The notes: generated from the letters alone by a model not told the origin. A stretch of 64,000 nt of DNA from Eublepharis macularius (GCF_028583425.1 NC_072791.1:31565368-31629367), one strand, 5' to 3'; counted from the stretch's first letter, positions 1-14,807 are shown. A program made the numbers and translations.

Positions 1-137
1 ACACTCTCAGGCTAACCTACCTCACAGGATTGTTGTGAGGATGAAATGGAGGCAAGGAGACTAGGAGAGCAGTGTAAGCCACTGTGTATTTCCATTGGGG
101 AGAAAGCTGGGGGATAAATGAAGTAAAGAAATAAATA
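1..137 (+). repeat. CORE-SINE (MIR-like), 3' half
   Basis: It begins inside the element with CCTACCTCACAGGATTGTTG, the core block shared with MIR-like SINEs, and ends GGGGGATAAATGAAGTAAAG plus an A-rich tail. The 5' part lies outside the window. Confidence 0.7.
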
Positions 138-639
138 CGCCCTTGAAGTGACTTTTGACAGTGGCATAAAGCAGCTTGTTGCGGGGGGAGAACTTCAGTG
201 AAGCCAATGATAATGTAGCAGCTTGATCTATATGGCAGTCAGGGAGGATTGGGGGCTATGAATTTATTTTTTAGAGAAGTAGGTTGGCCAGAGAACAGGG
301 TGACTAGCATTAGTAAGAGCTGATGCAGAGGGAAGAGCAAGTATGATCCCTGGAGAGGCAGCATAAAATCCTCTAAATAAAATAAATATGTGGATTGGGA
401 AGTGCAGGGAGAGAAGAGATAAAGGCTGTTGAGGCACAAGTCAGCAATTGTCTCTTTAGTCCTCTGACGAGGTTTGCATTCAACTCATGGACTTGGAGTG
501 GCATCTTCCTGTGTTAGAAATAAAGTGTATCGAAATCACAACAGGGCAAGGAAGGGTAGGCTTGAACAATATTTATTGTGAGTCTGATCACCCATTTCCC
601 AGAAAGAGGTATGGAAAGTGTAAAGTTGTGGTCTTCATG

Positions 640-896
640 TGTAATGGAAACCCGGGCCCAGCGGGACATATTATCATTCCGCCGGGCCTGTAAGACAGAG
701 CTGTTCCACCAGGCGTTTGGTGATTGAAGGGGGCGGTGCCATGTCGGCCTCCCACCTTTGGGGTGGGGAAGGTTCTCCCCACCACTGCACCTTGTTAATT
801 TGTTTTATTATTTGTATATTGATTTTAGTTTTTGTTTTTATCGATTTTAATTGTTCACCGCCCAGAGCCCCTGGGGATGGGCGGTATATAAATTGA

Positions 897-930
<34 letters not shown>
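640..930 (+). repeat. L2-like LINE 3' end with (AAT)n tail
   Basis: One frame near 684-722 reads RACKTELFHQAFG, typical of the C-terminus of L2/CR1-group ORF2. The 3' UTR ends GGGATGGGCGGTATATAAAT followed by (AAT)n at 897-930. 5' truncated and old. Confidence 0.65.
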
Positions 931-2659
931 TCATCGTCAACATTTTCATCATCAAGATGAGTCTCATCTCCCATGGCTCCCTTCTAGAGTAGAAGGGGAA
1001 GGTGTGACTAAATGGTAGAGTACGATACACATTTGGATGCCCCTATTTCAACTCCGGGCAATTCCAATATTGTGTTGGAATATTAAAAAAGCAAAAATAC
1101 AGAGGCTATTTGGTCCATTTGTGGCATGTTTTTGTTCTGATTATAAACATATAATTTTTGTACAGAACTGAAATAAAAGTTGCCCCAAACACCATGGACT
1201 TCCATATCTTAAATACATGATCAACTAGTTCCGTAAGCTGTAATCATTTCCTTGTATTCCTTTCAAAGCATAAATGCCATGAGCAGCAACCCATCTGTGC
1301 ATGCCAGGTCTAGATGCCCTTTTCAGCACTAGTTTTCATCACTAGTTGAATGTGTAGCTAAGATTTCACAGAGTTATAAATGAGGGCTACTACTTTTCTG
1401 GTAGTTCTCATAGTGCATCTTTGGAATTGCATTTTTCATATTTTGATTGGGATTCAACTGGATACAGATGTACATCCTACCCTTGGTGAGGCAAAGAATA
1501 GGTGTTTTAAAAATGTTAAAATATGCACAACTCTTTTCAGTAAATGAGCAGCAAATTGAAGGAAGTTTGATATCCCTCTCAGAGTATACGTACTCTGATT
1601 TTGGTAACCTTCAAGCAAGTCTCTGACCCTTGCTTTCTCATTAAAATTAAAATTCTCATAAAAATTAAAATAAGAAAAGGCCACTTCTTAATATACCAAT
1701 GAAGTAAGAAAAATAGGGGGGAAATAGCTTTGCAAATGCAAACTTTGATCTTGGTTCTGCCGTCAGAATAGGTCTTGAAACAAGGTTGAAGGAAATGGAG
1801 CCATGGAAAAGCAGATCATCTTGGTTTAAACATTTTTATTGCATTCTTCTCTGGAAAGCTGAAATTGGAACTGTTATCATGGAAACTATGGTAGCAAACA
1901 GACTTGAAAGATGACCTCAATCTCAGGAGATCAGATAAATACTGTTGAAAGATTATAGTGCATTCCTGTGACCCTGCTACTGAACTCCTTTCCTGTTACC
2001 ATTCCTAGAACAGTTTCTAAACTCCTTCCTCCCCCCAAAGCTCTTACATTCCGTCAGCAGTTCTCGGGAGCCTACTGTTGAAGAATAAAAGCTATATTTT
2101 TGGCATCGTTCACAATCGGGTTGTGTATAATGGACTTCTTCCTGGACTACTTTGCTGATTATCTCCACCATGAGGAAGTCACTGGGATCTCTGCTGGGAT
2201 CCACAGAGCTTTTCTGGACAATTGTTTCCAGCACAATAATGAATTACTGTAGGAGATCTCGTCTTCTCAAACAGGGCTTCTGTTGTGAGATTATTTCACA
2301 TTCACTGCATTGAAGCTAATGTTTTGCTGCTGCAAAAATGTGATTGTATGGATGCCAGTCATGACAGGTTGGGCAGCCTTCTGTCAGGGGAGGCATGCCC
2401 AGGGAGTTTGGGACATCCAGGACTGAGAAAGAACAGCTGGTTAGAAAGCAAGGCAGTTGGACTTTTTAACCTAGAATAAGGCGGGCCCGTGCCCTAATTA
2501 GGACAGAAAAATATAATGGTGAGAGGAACCAAGTTCCTGTCACTCTACAAGGAGGCTTCAGTACTGTTGCCCTAATTAGAGAAAAACCTTCTGTCCATTT
2601 GTGCAGAACACAAGAATACCCTGGGCCAATTTACTCAGCAGTTGGCTGTTAGACCAGTA

Positions 2660-2745
2660 GTGAATACTGGAGGTGCCGAGAATAATGTTGTAAGCTGCTT
2701 CACTGCTCATCAGGGAGAAAAGTGGGGTATAAATAATGAACTGTC
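2660..2745 (+). repeat. CORE-SINE 3' fragment
   Basis: It contains GTAAGCTGCTTCACTGCTCA and GGAGAAAAGTGGGGTATAAA, the standard end of the CORE-SINEs here. Confidence 0.5.
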
Positions 2746-3404
2746 ATTATATACCAAATGTAGAGACATCCTGTAATACAGGGATTTGCAGCCTATTTAA
2801 TCCTGAAGTGTAACTTCAACTGCAGTTGTTGCCAGTGTTTCTGTACAAGAAATTTGCAAGGTAGCCACATGGGCTTCAGCTTCCTCTTTGGTAAGACACT
2901 ACAGAACAAACACCCTTGCCTCAGCTGGTGCAGCTTGCTGGTTCAGCTTTCGGCTGCAGGGTATTACAACTAGCAGCAAGTTAAATAGCCAGCCATTCAT
3001 TCCCACCTAACATAGGAGAGATTGCTTGTGCACATCCCATCCTAAAATGCCCTCCCCTCAAGAGCAAAAAGGAACACGGAAAGTTCCTTCTACTCAGAAT
3101 GCCCTACCTTGGCTTAAAGGAGAGCACTTATAAAATTGGATTTTCTTTCCTATCTGCCCTGTTTTTTACTATGTTTATCACCTTCCAGTCATTTTCAGAC
3201 TTGTATTTTTGGACCTGGCTGGTTTGTCCTTTTAACACTTTTTTTTCCTAACATTGAGTTGTTTTTTCATGGCTTGGAGAAGCTCACAAACTGAGGAGGA
3301 GGTAGGAAGCTTGAAGTCAAGATTGCCTTGACCAAATGGTGGGAATCACCCATACTAAGATGGCTTTCTGTTCCTCAGAACAGAAGGAACTTGCATGGTA
3401 AGTC

Positions 3405-3560
3405 CTTAGCAGTTAGCATTGGACTGGTACCTGAGATATTTTGGGCCAGTCACATACTCTTGACCTGACCTTCCTTATCGGTTGGTTGTGGGATAAAATG
3501 GCGGAAGATCCATGCATGATTCCCTGAGCACCTTGGAAGAAGAGTGGATAAAAATGCATT
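3405..3560 (+). repeat. Degenerate CORE-SINE
   Basis: The order GGCCAGTCACATACTCTTGA, GGTTGTGGGATAAAATGGCG, then CACCTTGGAAGAAGAGTGGA and ATAAAAATG follows the SINE middle and end, with many differences. Confidence 0.45.
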
Positions 3561-6500
3561 TAGCTGGGTAGCAGCGCTCTCTCTTTTCCTGAGGCTCTGT
3601 AGAGGAGGGGGATTTGCTTTCTGAAGGATGGCCATTTAGTGCTGGCAAATTTGACTATGTCAAACAGATAGAAAATGAGGAAAACTACATCTCTGCAGAG
3701 ACTTGCAGGTGTACTGTGCTAAAGGTCAGATGAAGTAGAAGCTTATGGTCTTGGATTGCACGGAAAAGCACGAAAGCATTTTAAGTTTTCCATGTGCCCA
3801 GACAGGAAACATCTTGTTGAAAAACGTGACACAGAATCGTTTATTAGCTGCATATACTTACCCTCTTTGCTTCAGAAGTCCTTTACAGCCAGATAGCCTT
3901 ACTAAACATGTGGAAGAATTCCCTTAACAGAGCAGCTGTTTTGCTTGAAATGCAGTAAATGACCCTGCAGAGCCTCAAGCCCACATTCTGTGATTTAAAG
4001 TTTCAGAAGGGCTGCTTGAAGCCCATAAAGGGAGGGACTCCAGTCAGAAGTGGCCTCTGGAATCTGTAGGCAAACATTATGATGGAGATAGCATTGTTGC
4101 TTGAGAATGTAACGAAGTAGTACTCTGTTTGAACAGAATTCTGGCTGACATCAAAGCCTAAACAAAGCATTGTTCCTGTTAAAGTGCACAATCCCCATGG
4201 ATGCTGCCCTGAAGAACTATTTGGTGGATGGACCTACAGAGGTGATAAACACAAAAAAGGGCAAACCGTGTTTAAAGACTTGTTTCAATCAATATTCCGG
4301 CAACTACATAGAGGCAACAGGGATATGGTGAAAAGTGAAACGGCAGAAAGCAAAAAATAGTACACCTGTAGTAATGCATACCTGTTCCGTTAAAAATGGC
4401 TGAAATTTCCACTCCCAGATATTAAGGAATATGTAAGGTTAAATAAAACTGATGATCACTATACTGTAATGTTTTCTGAGTTCTTTAAATGAGATTGATT
4501 ATAAGTTAAACCTCAGATGGTATAAAGCTAGCTTTTGGCACCGTTGTTGTTGTTGTACCTTGAAAGATTCTTGAAATGGAGGATCACTGATTTGATATAA
4601 CTTGACATATTTTTAAAGGGGAAAGATAGTGAATGTTCATAAATGTGTGCTTTAATCTGACTATTTCTTTATATCTAAGGAACTAAATTATGTATGTATT
4701 TATTAAAAGGTGTATATCCTGCTCTTTCTCCCTAATTGAAGGACTGCTCATTGTATAGCTGGAGCCATCCTTTCTTCAAGGGAGTCTCCATTTACTTCAG
4801 TGCAAAAGGCAGTTCAGTGTGCTCATATAGAGGCTCATACAAAACACATTGAAGTGAATGGAGAAGCCATGTTTGTATAGCTTGTGACAATACAGAGATT
4901 AAATCATAGCTTTATGTTAGATTGTCTAATGTGTTGGGATTTTTAGCACACTGTTGGTAAGTCAGCTTTAGAGTCTCACCTTTTTCTTTTTATTTCTTTT
5001 GCTAAACCTTGGGTACACATTTGTCATATTAACTTTCCTCCACTCTTGTGTGAATGAAAAGACATACAGCAGTCAGACTGAGCCCCTTGGCCTTCATTTT
5101 AACACTGTTTGATTCAAGAAATTCAACTCCCTCCCTTTAAGTTTCATTCAGAATGTTGTAACAGTAAAATTATTCTGATTATTCCTGACTTCATAGATTG
5201 GAAATATATTACCATGTCCCAAATCCCATTTCAGAGTCTATCAGGAGGACAATGAAGGCTTTAGTTCAGTGCACTGCCGTTGAATTCTGTTCCCTTAATA
5301 GAAATAGAGTAGCATTGATTTGTTATGGATAATGTCTCTCTCAAATACTACACTTTGGTGTTTGGAAGATGCTGCCATTCTTTTATCTTGTAAATAACTT
5401 AAATAATTCAATATGCCCCAACAGAAGCATATTCAGGTAGCACTGAGGGAAGCGGACACATTAGGAATAATTCAATTTCAGGATGGTATTTTAATTTAGT
5501 TACTTGGCTCAGAATAATTACTTCTCTCTCATCCCAACTGCACTGATGCTCTGAACTTTTAAATATCTACCCAGTGGCTGCTTTTATCATACCCAATTCA
5601 GTGATTAACACAGATGTATTGGAGCCTAATAAAACAATCTTAAATTTATAATACTGCAATTACAGAAGAAATGGTCACTTTCGCATAGTTTCAAATGTGG
5701 CTGTGATATGAGTAGCCTCAGTCTACTTCGATTATACCCCATAGGCAGACTTCTGTGTAAGGTCTAGTTTCATAAGCAGTATAACTCTGCCTCATCACAC
5801 CTTCTGTTCCATGGAGTAGACAATCACAAGCTGAGACATTTTCCATTTCACAAAAGAGAAGGGCTGCTCTCAGAAGAATTATCCTGATGTTCTGCTGCAA
5901 CAATGGTAGGCAGTTTCACAGATCAATGATCAGAGTAGTTTTCCATCCATTTTTTTTCTCCTCAGATCTCAAGGGCACCTGGATACCGAAGCTCTTCTGA
6001 AAACCAGGCCCTAAATATCAGTGACATGCAGGGACTGACTCTTTCACTCACCATAGTCGTCATAGCAAGAATTGACACGGACCACCTCATCTCCTTAGTT
6101 ACTTGCTGTGCTGCTGTACTTCAGCCTTTTACTGGGTACGAAAGGCCAGAGGAAAGACTGGCATGGTAGTGGTTGAACAGCGTCAAGATTCTGTTCCCAT
6201 GTGTTCACGTTATCCCTCCCCTTGAAAGCCTGTGAACCCCACCCACCCCTTCACCCTTGGAACAGACAATGCAACAAACTACCAGCAGTGAAGTGTCTTT
6301 GGCAAGGATATGTCTTGTCAGCAAGCTGCAGACATGTTGCCTTCAGCAGATGGGGCAGTTTGACCATATTGAGTAAACAGTGATATGAGGTTGGCATGGC
6401 AAATTGTGCTCCAAAGGAACCTGACCATCTGTATATTGTCTGATTGCGTCACGATTTCTGAAGTACCAGTCATGATAGCTTGCTTGGCAAATCAGGATCT

Positions 6501-9500
6501 GGCATGTAACATGTTATATTACTAGGTCATAAGCAAGAATAAAAGGTAATAATACCAAGGGGTTTTGTCCATGGATGACCTAGTAATCATAATGACATAT
6601 ACTGGCTGCTTAAGATCATCACTGATCTAAGTAAATGTCATGTCTAAAAGGATGTACATTGGCTAACTAGGGGTGTCTGGCTTATTTAGAATTTGTAAAT
6701 TTCTCAAGACTATTTTTTCCTTTTAAAAAGCAGCACTTTATGCTGCAACATTACTTGTCTTCAGGGCTCAGTTCAACTCAGTTTTAAATTATCAGAAGAC
6801 TTTCTGTTAATTTATAGGAATTTGGACTATAAAGTTCTCCAAGTAGAATTTGATCAAAGCGCTCCAATCCTAAAATATTCACTCATAATCCATTAATTTC
6901 CATGACATTTAAGTTGATTGCAGTTTTCAGTTCATTATGTCCATTTGTTTTCCAGTGCTTTGGGCAGTTATCTACAGCAACTGCTGTGCATGTGACCATG
7001 TGTACACTTTTGCCAGGATGTGGTTGTGTTCCCCAGAACTTCTTTTGAATGTGGGAGAGACTTTTTAGCCCCACCCACTTTTCTCAGAGTCCTGTGTAAA
7101 ACATTATGCATTAGCATGGACAGTACTAGTTAAAAGTAAAAATCAGCAATATTTTGTCCATGCTTGGTCTGTGGTTAAATTTTGCCCTGTAACGTTCGTT
7201 GTGTATATCAAAAGCAAGGATGCTTGAACACCCACCAGTTCTGCTCATCATTTGTAAGCAGCTAGGTGATTTTTTTTTGCCAAAAATTTCACCTGTTTGC
7301 AAGCAACTTGGCTCAGTTTAAGTAACACTGTATAGTTCAAACAATACTACTGTGCAGTCTAATTGGTAAGATCTCATGCATACATTTTTGTCACACAGGC
7401 CAATGGTAGTCCTAGTTTCCCTCTTCCCAACAGACCTGTTGTCACTGCTCAGCTGCCAGTAATATAAATTGAGCTAATTTATTGATCAGCTACTGATTAT
7501 ACATTGTTTAAAAACTTTTTTCATTTGATATTTATTATTTTGTGCATGTGCATTTTTGCACAGCCTTGTGAGACTCATAGTGCACACACCCACAATCACA
7601 CACACATGATTTAAGTTCCTGACCCAACTATGTATGTTCCGGGGGGGGGGGGGCGGAGAATCAATTTCACCTGGTGTGCTGTTGCAAAAGCAACTTGCAA
7701 GGGAGAAGGAAATGAAACACGATAGCTACTGTGCAGTTCCAAAGCTATTTTGCAGCTGCTCAAGGCAGACCAGGGCAAGGAAATCAAGGTTTGGCTTGCA
7801 GGTGTCAAACATGGTATGTTTGCTTGCCAGACATGTTTGCTACTAAGTTCGCTGCACTCCTAATCAAAAGGGAGAATGGTGGTGATTGCCACTTTACCTA
7901 GGCCCTTGGGGGGCAGCGTCATGCATTTCTGTACCATTGTGGGCAATGATACAGCAATACCTGCTACATAACAGCATCAGGTGCAACCCCAATACATATG
8001 AGCTTCTGTGTTCTCACGTTCCTTAAGTGGTTTATGTGTCCTCGTGGATGTATTTCTAACACGGTCAATGTAAATGTTTTAAATGTTTATACTCTGCCAT
8101 TGAAAGCAGCAAGTGTCCTTTTAGCACTGGATACCCACATGGAGCCCAAGTTTCTGTTTCAGTTGGGTAGGATCCTGTAACTAAGTCTGTTCTAGAGAGA
8201 GGAGTCTTTTCAGCAGAGTGGATCCTATGGCAGGCAGTGCAAGTGAAAGAGCTTACAGAAGCATATATTACCATTTGCCTAGCAGCCGTCTGTATCTCCT
8301 GAGAGTTGGGAAAACTTTGTGGAAAAAATGCACCATGGTAAGGGGATGCAGTAAAAGTGGAGGACTGAAGTTTACCACCTCTCCCCTTAGAACAGAAAGC
8401 TTCATCCACCATGTGTCCTGCATACAAGGAAAAGGGAGGCTGTTTTCTTGATTTCCCCCTTTTCGTGGCACCCCCCCCCCCATTGTCAGAGTGCAGTTTG
8501 TTTGCAATGGGCCCTGGCCCACAGGATTTTGGGGTGTGCACTGGTGGTAGCTGGTGGTAGGACATGGAAGGGAAGATGCATCTTTTGTAACCTCTTTCTG
8601 CTTGTGATAAAACAATTCAAGTTACGGAGTCCAATTTTATGGTATTTAAGATTTTTAGCTTGTTTGTTTGGTGGCTGGTTACATTTTAAAACCAGCTTGA
8701 TTTCATTCTAATTGAAACATCAGAGGGATGGATAGATAGCCCAGAGCAAAAGCATTGACATTAATACATCGTGGTGCCCTCAGAGCCGCTACTGTGATAC
8801 CAGAGTTGTGGATCAGTGGAGCCTGAATACTGAATAGTCAAAAGGGCAGTGTCTGAAAACAGTGTTTACTTCAGTATATGAAGCACAAGGCAACTGTGTC
8901 TCTGCTTGTCCCTTTATAGTATACGTTTTACCAAAATTGAAGGCTGCAACCGGTTGGGGCCATCTTTTGTGACAGCACTACAAGTTCGCTCATGCAGTAA
9001 GAATGGAGAATTTGGCCTGTTACAGTCATGTTATAATTATGACATTTCAAAGAAATTGAACTCCAGTAGGGAAGCTGTTTGAAAGCAATGACCTAATTTT
9101 TTCTTTTGCTGCAGCAGGCTGTTTGTGTTGCAGGAATGCCTGGCTTTATACAAATACTAATGATGGTTGGCGGACTGTGTCCCCGATTGCTAATGCTGCA
9201 TTCTCGCCTGCCCATTGTTGCCATATTGAAGCTCCTCCCCGTGTTGTGCTTTGAGTTTGCAGTGCCTCTGCCCTTCTGACCCATAATTGTTTCATGTGCA
9301 GCACTTTAGCTCATGCAACACATGTGGTTATTGCCGTATAAGAAATTTAAAGGCTGGTTCTGCCATAACATTTTCCTCTGCAGGAGTGCCTTTGCAATAA
9401 TTTCCAAAGAACAACAGGCATGAAAGGTGAGCTGGAGTTGAAAATCCTCCTGGATTTCTTAGGAAAGCTTCATAGTGGGGTATCTGGCTCCTGTTCATAA

Positions 9501-10454
9501 AAGGATGGCTATAAAGTTCCCAGCCTGTGTAGAATGGAACCAGATTTGGATTTCAGCTGAGAACTTTTTAATCACCTCTCACAGATCTTTCCTGAGAAAC
9601 CACATGGATTTCCAGTTCTACGATAGTGGCCAAGCTCTGGATAAACTGAATCTATTTCCTGAATTTTAAACATGTTTTTCTCCAAGAGCAGTTCTCATAC
9701 CACCTGGCAAATCACTTCTGAAGTGGAGGAGGATTTTGAAAGAAGGCTATGATACAAAGTGGACAGCCATTTAAAGAGAGTGTCAGAAATTCCGCTGGGC
9801 TAGTGCAGGCCCCTTGGGTGGGTCTGAGGAGCTTTTTGGATCCTAGCCAGTGTCTTCTATGTATTCCTTCACTGGAATCTTTCATAAAGGCCTTTAGGAA
9901 AAGTGTTTCACTGGAAGAACGGAAGGACCTAAGCAACGTCTGGATAATGTTGACAATGTTAAGGAGAAAACTCCATTGTAAAGCTATAGCTTTGTACAAG
10001 TAAAACGTTTGGGTTGTCATGAGATGTTGCATTTTTTAAAAAGCTGCTGAAGTCTGTAGTAATTCAATTTTAACACAGCCCATGTCTAGGGGTTGTTTTA
10101 ATGAAAACTGCACACAAGTGGTTGGTGAATGTTGGAGTTGGTGCGGTGCTGGTGGAAGTGCATTTATGTTAATCATGTGCTGTTGTGGCTTGGATCCTCA
10201 GAAGCCTTCTAGGAGACAGAATGTGAATTTCTTGCCTACTGTTACAGTCCCAAATGCTCCCTGTGGGAGTGAGCAGGAGTGAGGAGGTAAGGAAGCCACA
10301 TTCTGCAGGTAGAAATCCTTTGGTCTGTAGAAGCACTCTGGTTGGTCCAAGGCACTGAGTTCAGATGTGCTCACATTTTGTACATGGGCATACACTTTTG
10401 GATGTCGATCTCCTATGCCTTGAGAAATCCCTGTTCTGTTTGATTTTGAGAGAC

Positions 10455-10590
10455 CCAGTTTGATGTAGTGGTTAAGAGTGGCAGGACTCTGGAGAACTGA
10501 GTTTGATGCCAGCTGGGTGACTTTGGGTCAGTCGCAGCTCTCACAGCCCCATCCACCTCACAGGGTGATTGTCATGAGGATGATAATAAC
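10455..10590 (+). repeat. CORE-SINE, 5' half
   Basis: tRNA-like head TGTAGTGGTTAAGAGTGGCA, then GGGTGACTTTGGGTCAGTCG and CCACCTCACAGGGTGATTGT. The 3' tail is lost. Confidence 0.7.
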
Positions 10591-10699
10591 GTTATCTTCA
10601 AACATCAGAATTATTCACAAGTATGGACGCTTGTCTTCATGGATTAAAATTAGGGCTGAGTTTTGCTTTTCACTTTAATTAAAGTTTTAATAGGCTACC

Positions 10700-13250
10700 T
10701 GTCAGCCATCAGTGGATCCTGACGAAGCATAAGTGAAAAACATTGGGAAGTAAAATAATCCAACAACTCAGCATCTAAAACAAGTAAAGCAGGATAAGAT
10801 ATACTCTGGCTGGAGGGGAGGCAAAAGGATAAAATAAAGTCCCATGACAGCCAGCTAGTCAAAAAATGCCAAATACATGGGGAAATAAAAAGGTTTAACC
10901 TAGTACTGGAAAGTAAGGAGGTTGGACATCATGAAGATAACTGGTTGTAAATTATTTCACAAATGAAGAGCCACTACAGAAAAGACCCTCTCTCTGGTGG
11001 CAGTCTATCTTGTTCTGAAGATAGGGGCACACAGAGAAGCCTCCACAGCTGTTCATGGGCAGGTGTATATAGTAGAAGATAGCCCTTTAAGCATCCTGGT
11101 CCGAAACCATTGTGGAGTTTTAAAGATCTAACAGTCAGTTTTGTTTGTGCCCAAAAGTGAATCGATGACTTCTTTAAGAACAGGAGAGAGAAATTTCTGG
11201 TAATTTGTAATTTGCTGTAGTCTAGCAACAATTCTGAAACAGTGGAAGTCTTTAGACTTCAGAGACAGTCCCCTCTTAAGGTGCATTGTGATGATTAATA
11301 AACCTGGGTAAATCCCATTGCTTATGAAATGACTGCAGCTGGTGTACTAGCCAAACCTGGGCCACAGGTGGTACATGCTACAAAGAACACCCCAGTTTCC
11401 GATATAATCCCAGATCTAATAGCACCACCAGGGTACAAACCTGCACTTTCAAGAGAGAATGGATCACCAGGTGAGAGCAGGTTATTTCATTAAATATATC
11501 AGCATTACAATTGACCAGCAATACCTCAGCCTTTTGTCAGGATGGAGCTTCAGTTTGATCCTCATCCAACCCATTAGTGTTCTCCAAACAAAGGTTCGGA
11601 ACTTCCACAGTCTCATCTGATTCAATTGAAAAGGAGTGGTAGAAAGATGTCTTGTCAGTGTACTAGTGACATTTCACCCAGAATCTCAAGATAACCGTTC
11701 CCATTGGCTTCATCCAAATGTTAAACAGCACAAAGGACCATCTAGAACCCTGCAGAACCTTTTATCAGAGACAGTCCTTCAGTGCCATCTTCTGAACTGA
11801 TTGCAAGATAGAAATGGAACCACCAGAGTTTGGTGCGCTAGATAACCATCTCAGTCACCTAGTTCAGGATAATACTGTGGTTTTTATTGAAAGATGAGGT
11901 CTGGAAGAGTAGATAGGAACTTTCATTCATAGAACAACCAAGTCAGTTCAATCCAAAACTAGGTTGGGACCCAAATTGAAATTTATCCAAGGAGTAGCAC
12001 AGCCACCACTTGCTCAAACACTCAAACAATTTGCCCCCCAAAGGGAACGTTAGCTAATGACCAAGAATTGTTCAAATTGTACAGGGGGAAGAGTTCTTCA
12101 GGAAGGACCTCCTGATCACCGCTTTCAGGATGGGTGGTATTGTCAACCATCCACTACTTCCTAAATTTAACTGGGCAGTTTCCTTTGAATTAGCCCAAAT
12201 GGGCATGGGTCAGGCATTAATGTGGTCAGCTGGCCCCGTCTGTCAATCAGTTTGTTCACATTTTTAGGCTGCAGGTACTGAAATTTATCCAAGCAACCTG
12301 TGATCACTCTGATCTCTGTTAACATCTTGATACTGAACCCATAATATGTTCTTACCTATGTTTAGGTCTCTGTCATCTGCTGCATTTTTCCCAGCTCTTC
12401 AGTAAATCAAGGGTCCAAATGAGCTTTGTGGGACAGGAAGAGGATTTGGGAATGATCATATAAACCACTCAAGTCATCTCCAAATATCAAAGATAGACCA
12501 GTGCAATGATAGGATGTTGACTATGTCATTTGGAAACCCTTAGGGCAGTCAGGAATCAATCAAGACCCATCAGCCTCTAGACGCAGATCATTCTAACAAG
12601 TCACCCATTCTTGCAGAGGCTACAAAGGCCCATAAGTTTAAAACTGCCCAAGTAATGATCATTCTATGGCAGTGAGATAGGAGATTTCTCCCATTATCAA
12701 ACCATCTGATTTAATTTACATCAGAGGAACACCAGACCCAGGAGTATGACTTGTACTGTGTGTAATCAATGAAAAGATTTGATACAGCCTTTTGGCCACA
12801 TTCACTGAGGTAGACTCAACAAGAGTGTTCAAGTCCCCTAAGACAAAAAAGGTCAGGGACCTCAACCATCAGTCAAAGGCCGCTTCCAAGATAAGAAGAT
12901 TAGCAGGGGTACACCACAGACTCTCCACTCTGTCCTGTGCTTCCAGCATCTGGTACATGCCCTAAAGATAAGAGCTTTGCTTGGTAAAGTACCTAGTGAG
13001 GGTGATGTTTGCTAGATGAACCACTGCTTGCTTTCTCTGTGCTTATCAAGGCTGATGCAGCACTGAGGAATCTGGTGGACACAACAAGGATAGATTAAGC
13101 ACCCACCACCTTGCTTCATCCAGCTCAAGTCAGTCTTCTCAGTCAGGATTAAGTCCTGAACAATTTGTTTTATTCTGTACTGACCTACCTGCCAACCATT
13201 TTAGACATGATGGCTTACTGACAAAAAAAGGCTGTTAGGGATTTTCTCAG
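10700..13250 (-). repeat. Old L2/CR1-group LINE fragment, minus strand
   Basis: About 2.5 kb reads on the minus strand like the 3' two thirds of a common reptile LINE. A decayed counterpart of the reverse-transcriptase YHQYADD box lies at 11653-11676, and blocks such as CTTCATCCAAATGTTAAACA (11709-) match the usual sequence next to it. There is no long open frame, so it is an old, inactive copy. Outer limits are approximate. Confidence 0.6.
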
Positions 13251-13877
13251 ATAGGAGAAGAATTGGAACGGAGGACAACAATAAATGTCAGTCACAATGA
13301 CCTACCACCACCATCCCATCCCTGAACTGCCTAGTTCCCAACACTGAACATGCTCCTGTCTGTATGTATGACAGTAATTTGGACTCTTCTTTCAGTCCCC
13401 TCCATGTTTGGTACTGAGGCACATGATTTTTTTTTTTTAGAAGGATATAGGTTATGCTGGCTGATTCATACGTAGTTTGTTGAGTTAATGATTGCATAGA
13501 TGGTGGCTTAGGGCTGCTATTTTGACAAATTCCAGGTCTCAAAAGCTGAGTTTCTATTAGCAGTGAATGTAGTCAGTGGCCTAAAGATACTAAAATCCTG
13601 CATCAAGAAAAGCAAAGGGTGACTGTATTAAGTTTAAAAATTCCGTATAACTCAGGTTTTTTCTGCCCATGGGTGAAGGAAGGGGATCTACAGGGTCCTA
13701 ACTGCTGTATGGTCCTGTTCACTACTCCTGAACGTCTAGGACTTCATCAGTTGTTGGATAAGCACTTCCCAGCCATTCTTAACAACCATGAGGTCCAGAA
13801 ATATGAAACTGGTTCTCTGGATGCTGAATACATGTAAGGCAGGAGGCCTTTATATGATCCAGGCTCAAAGTGATCCT

Positions 13878-14103
13878 TGGAGAGCCAGCATGGCATAGTG
13901 GATAGTGCTGAACTAGGATCTTGGGAGAACTCATTTGAATCTCCACCTCTTTCTATTATGGTAGCTCACTTGAGCCTATCAAAAACACTCAGGCTGAACC
14001 GTTTCACAGGGTTATTGTGAGGAAGTGGAGATGGGGAGAATTACGTTCTAAGCTGCTTTGAGTCCTAATTGGAGAGAAAAGCAGGATATAAATAAGTAAA
14101 TAC
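13878..14103 (+). repeat. CORE-SINE, near full length
   Basis: Head GCATGGCATAGTGGATAGTG, middle GGGTTATTGTGAGGAAGTGG, end GAGAGAAAAGCAGGATATAA followed by an AAATA-rich tail; about 225 bp. Confidence 0.75.
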
Positions 14104-14807
14104 AAATGCATGCATTTGTATTTACATTGTCTGTGGCAATGTTTTCAGTCACTAAAACTCGTAATAGGTTAAGAAGTTATTCGGCCTTGTGTCTCTCCAT
14201 ATTTAGATGCCATGATTTAGAGTTTGAGAACTCGACAAGAATGTGGTGTTACTTAGCCTTGTACAAATGCAGATTTTTCTCCTGTTAGCATACAGCTCCA
14301 GCTGCAGTCTTTTTCCAGAGCAACTTTGTAGGTGGTATGATCTAGCAGATGAAAAATTCATTTGGATTGCAGTCACTTTCAAATAAACATTTAGAGCAGT
14401 TGAGAGATTTCTTGTTTGAGTGATATTTCAACAACTGCTATCTTTATCCCTTTTCAGCAAAAGTGATATTTTCATTTTCAGGGTTCTCGGGGATCTTGGG
14501 AGTTCTGATTACATTTGCCTGCGCAGATGATTTTTTTTTAATAACCAGCTTGTACACAATTGTATTGGAATTATGCAGAGAGAGAATCATCATGTGAGAT
14601 TAGATGCAGCATCGTGCCTTTGTGATGAAAATTCATGTGCCTTGTTTAGAAACGTTAATCCGATCTTCAGACATAACTGGAACAAATCTGTCTAGTGCCT
14701 GCTGGTCTCTTATCACACTTGTTCTTCTGATATATTCCCCCTGTAGTAGAAAGGATTTTAGAGCAGCGATTTAGATACAGTTGAATAGTTACCATAGATC
14801 TTTTTCA

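Larger units (their letters stand above)
138..10454 (+). other. BTBD7: BTBD7 intron, mostly unique sequence
   Basis: Inferred intronic because the first BTBD7 exon in view starts at 19330 and nothing here reads as an upstream exon. Besides the repeats listed separately there is a minus-strand SINE tail near 4697-4745, a G run at 7641-7653 and a C run near 8470-8480. ORFs of up to 166 residues (such as 8065-8565, -) overlap each other on both strands and match no family I know. Confidence 0.6.

Noticed and set aside
8065-8565. 166-residue minus-strand ORF
   Set aside because: It is overlapped by other ORFs, has no known motif, and lies in intronic sequence without splice or codon support.
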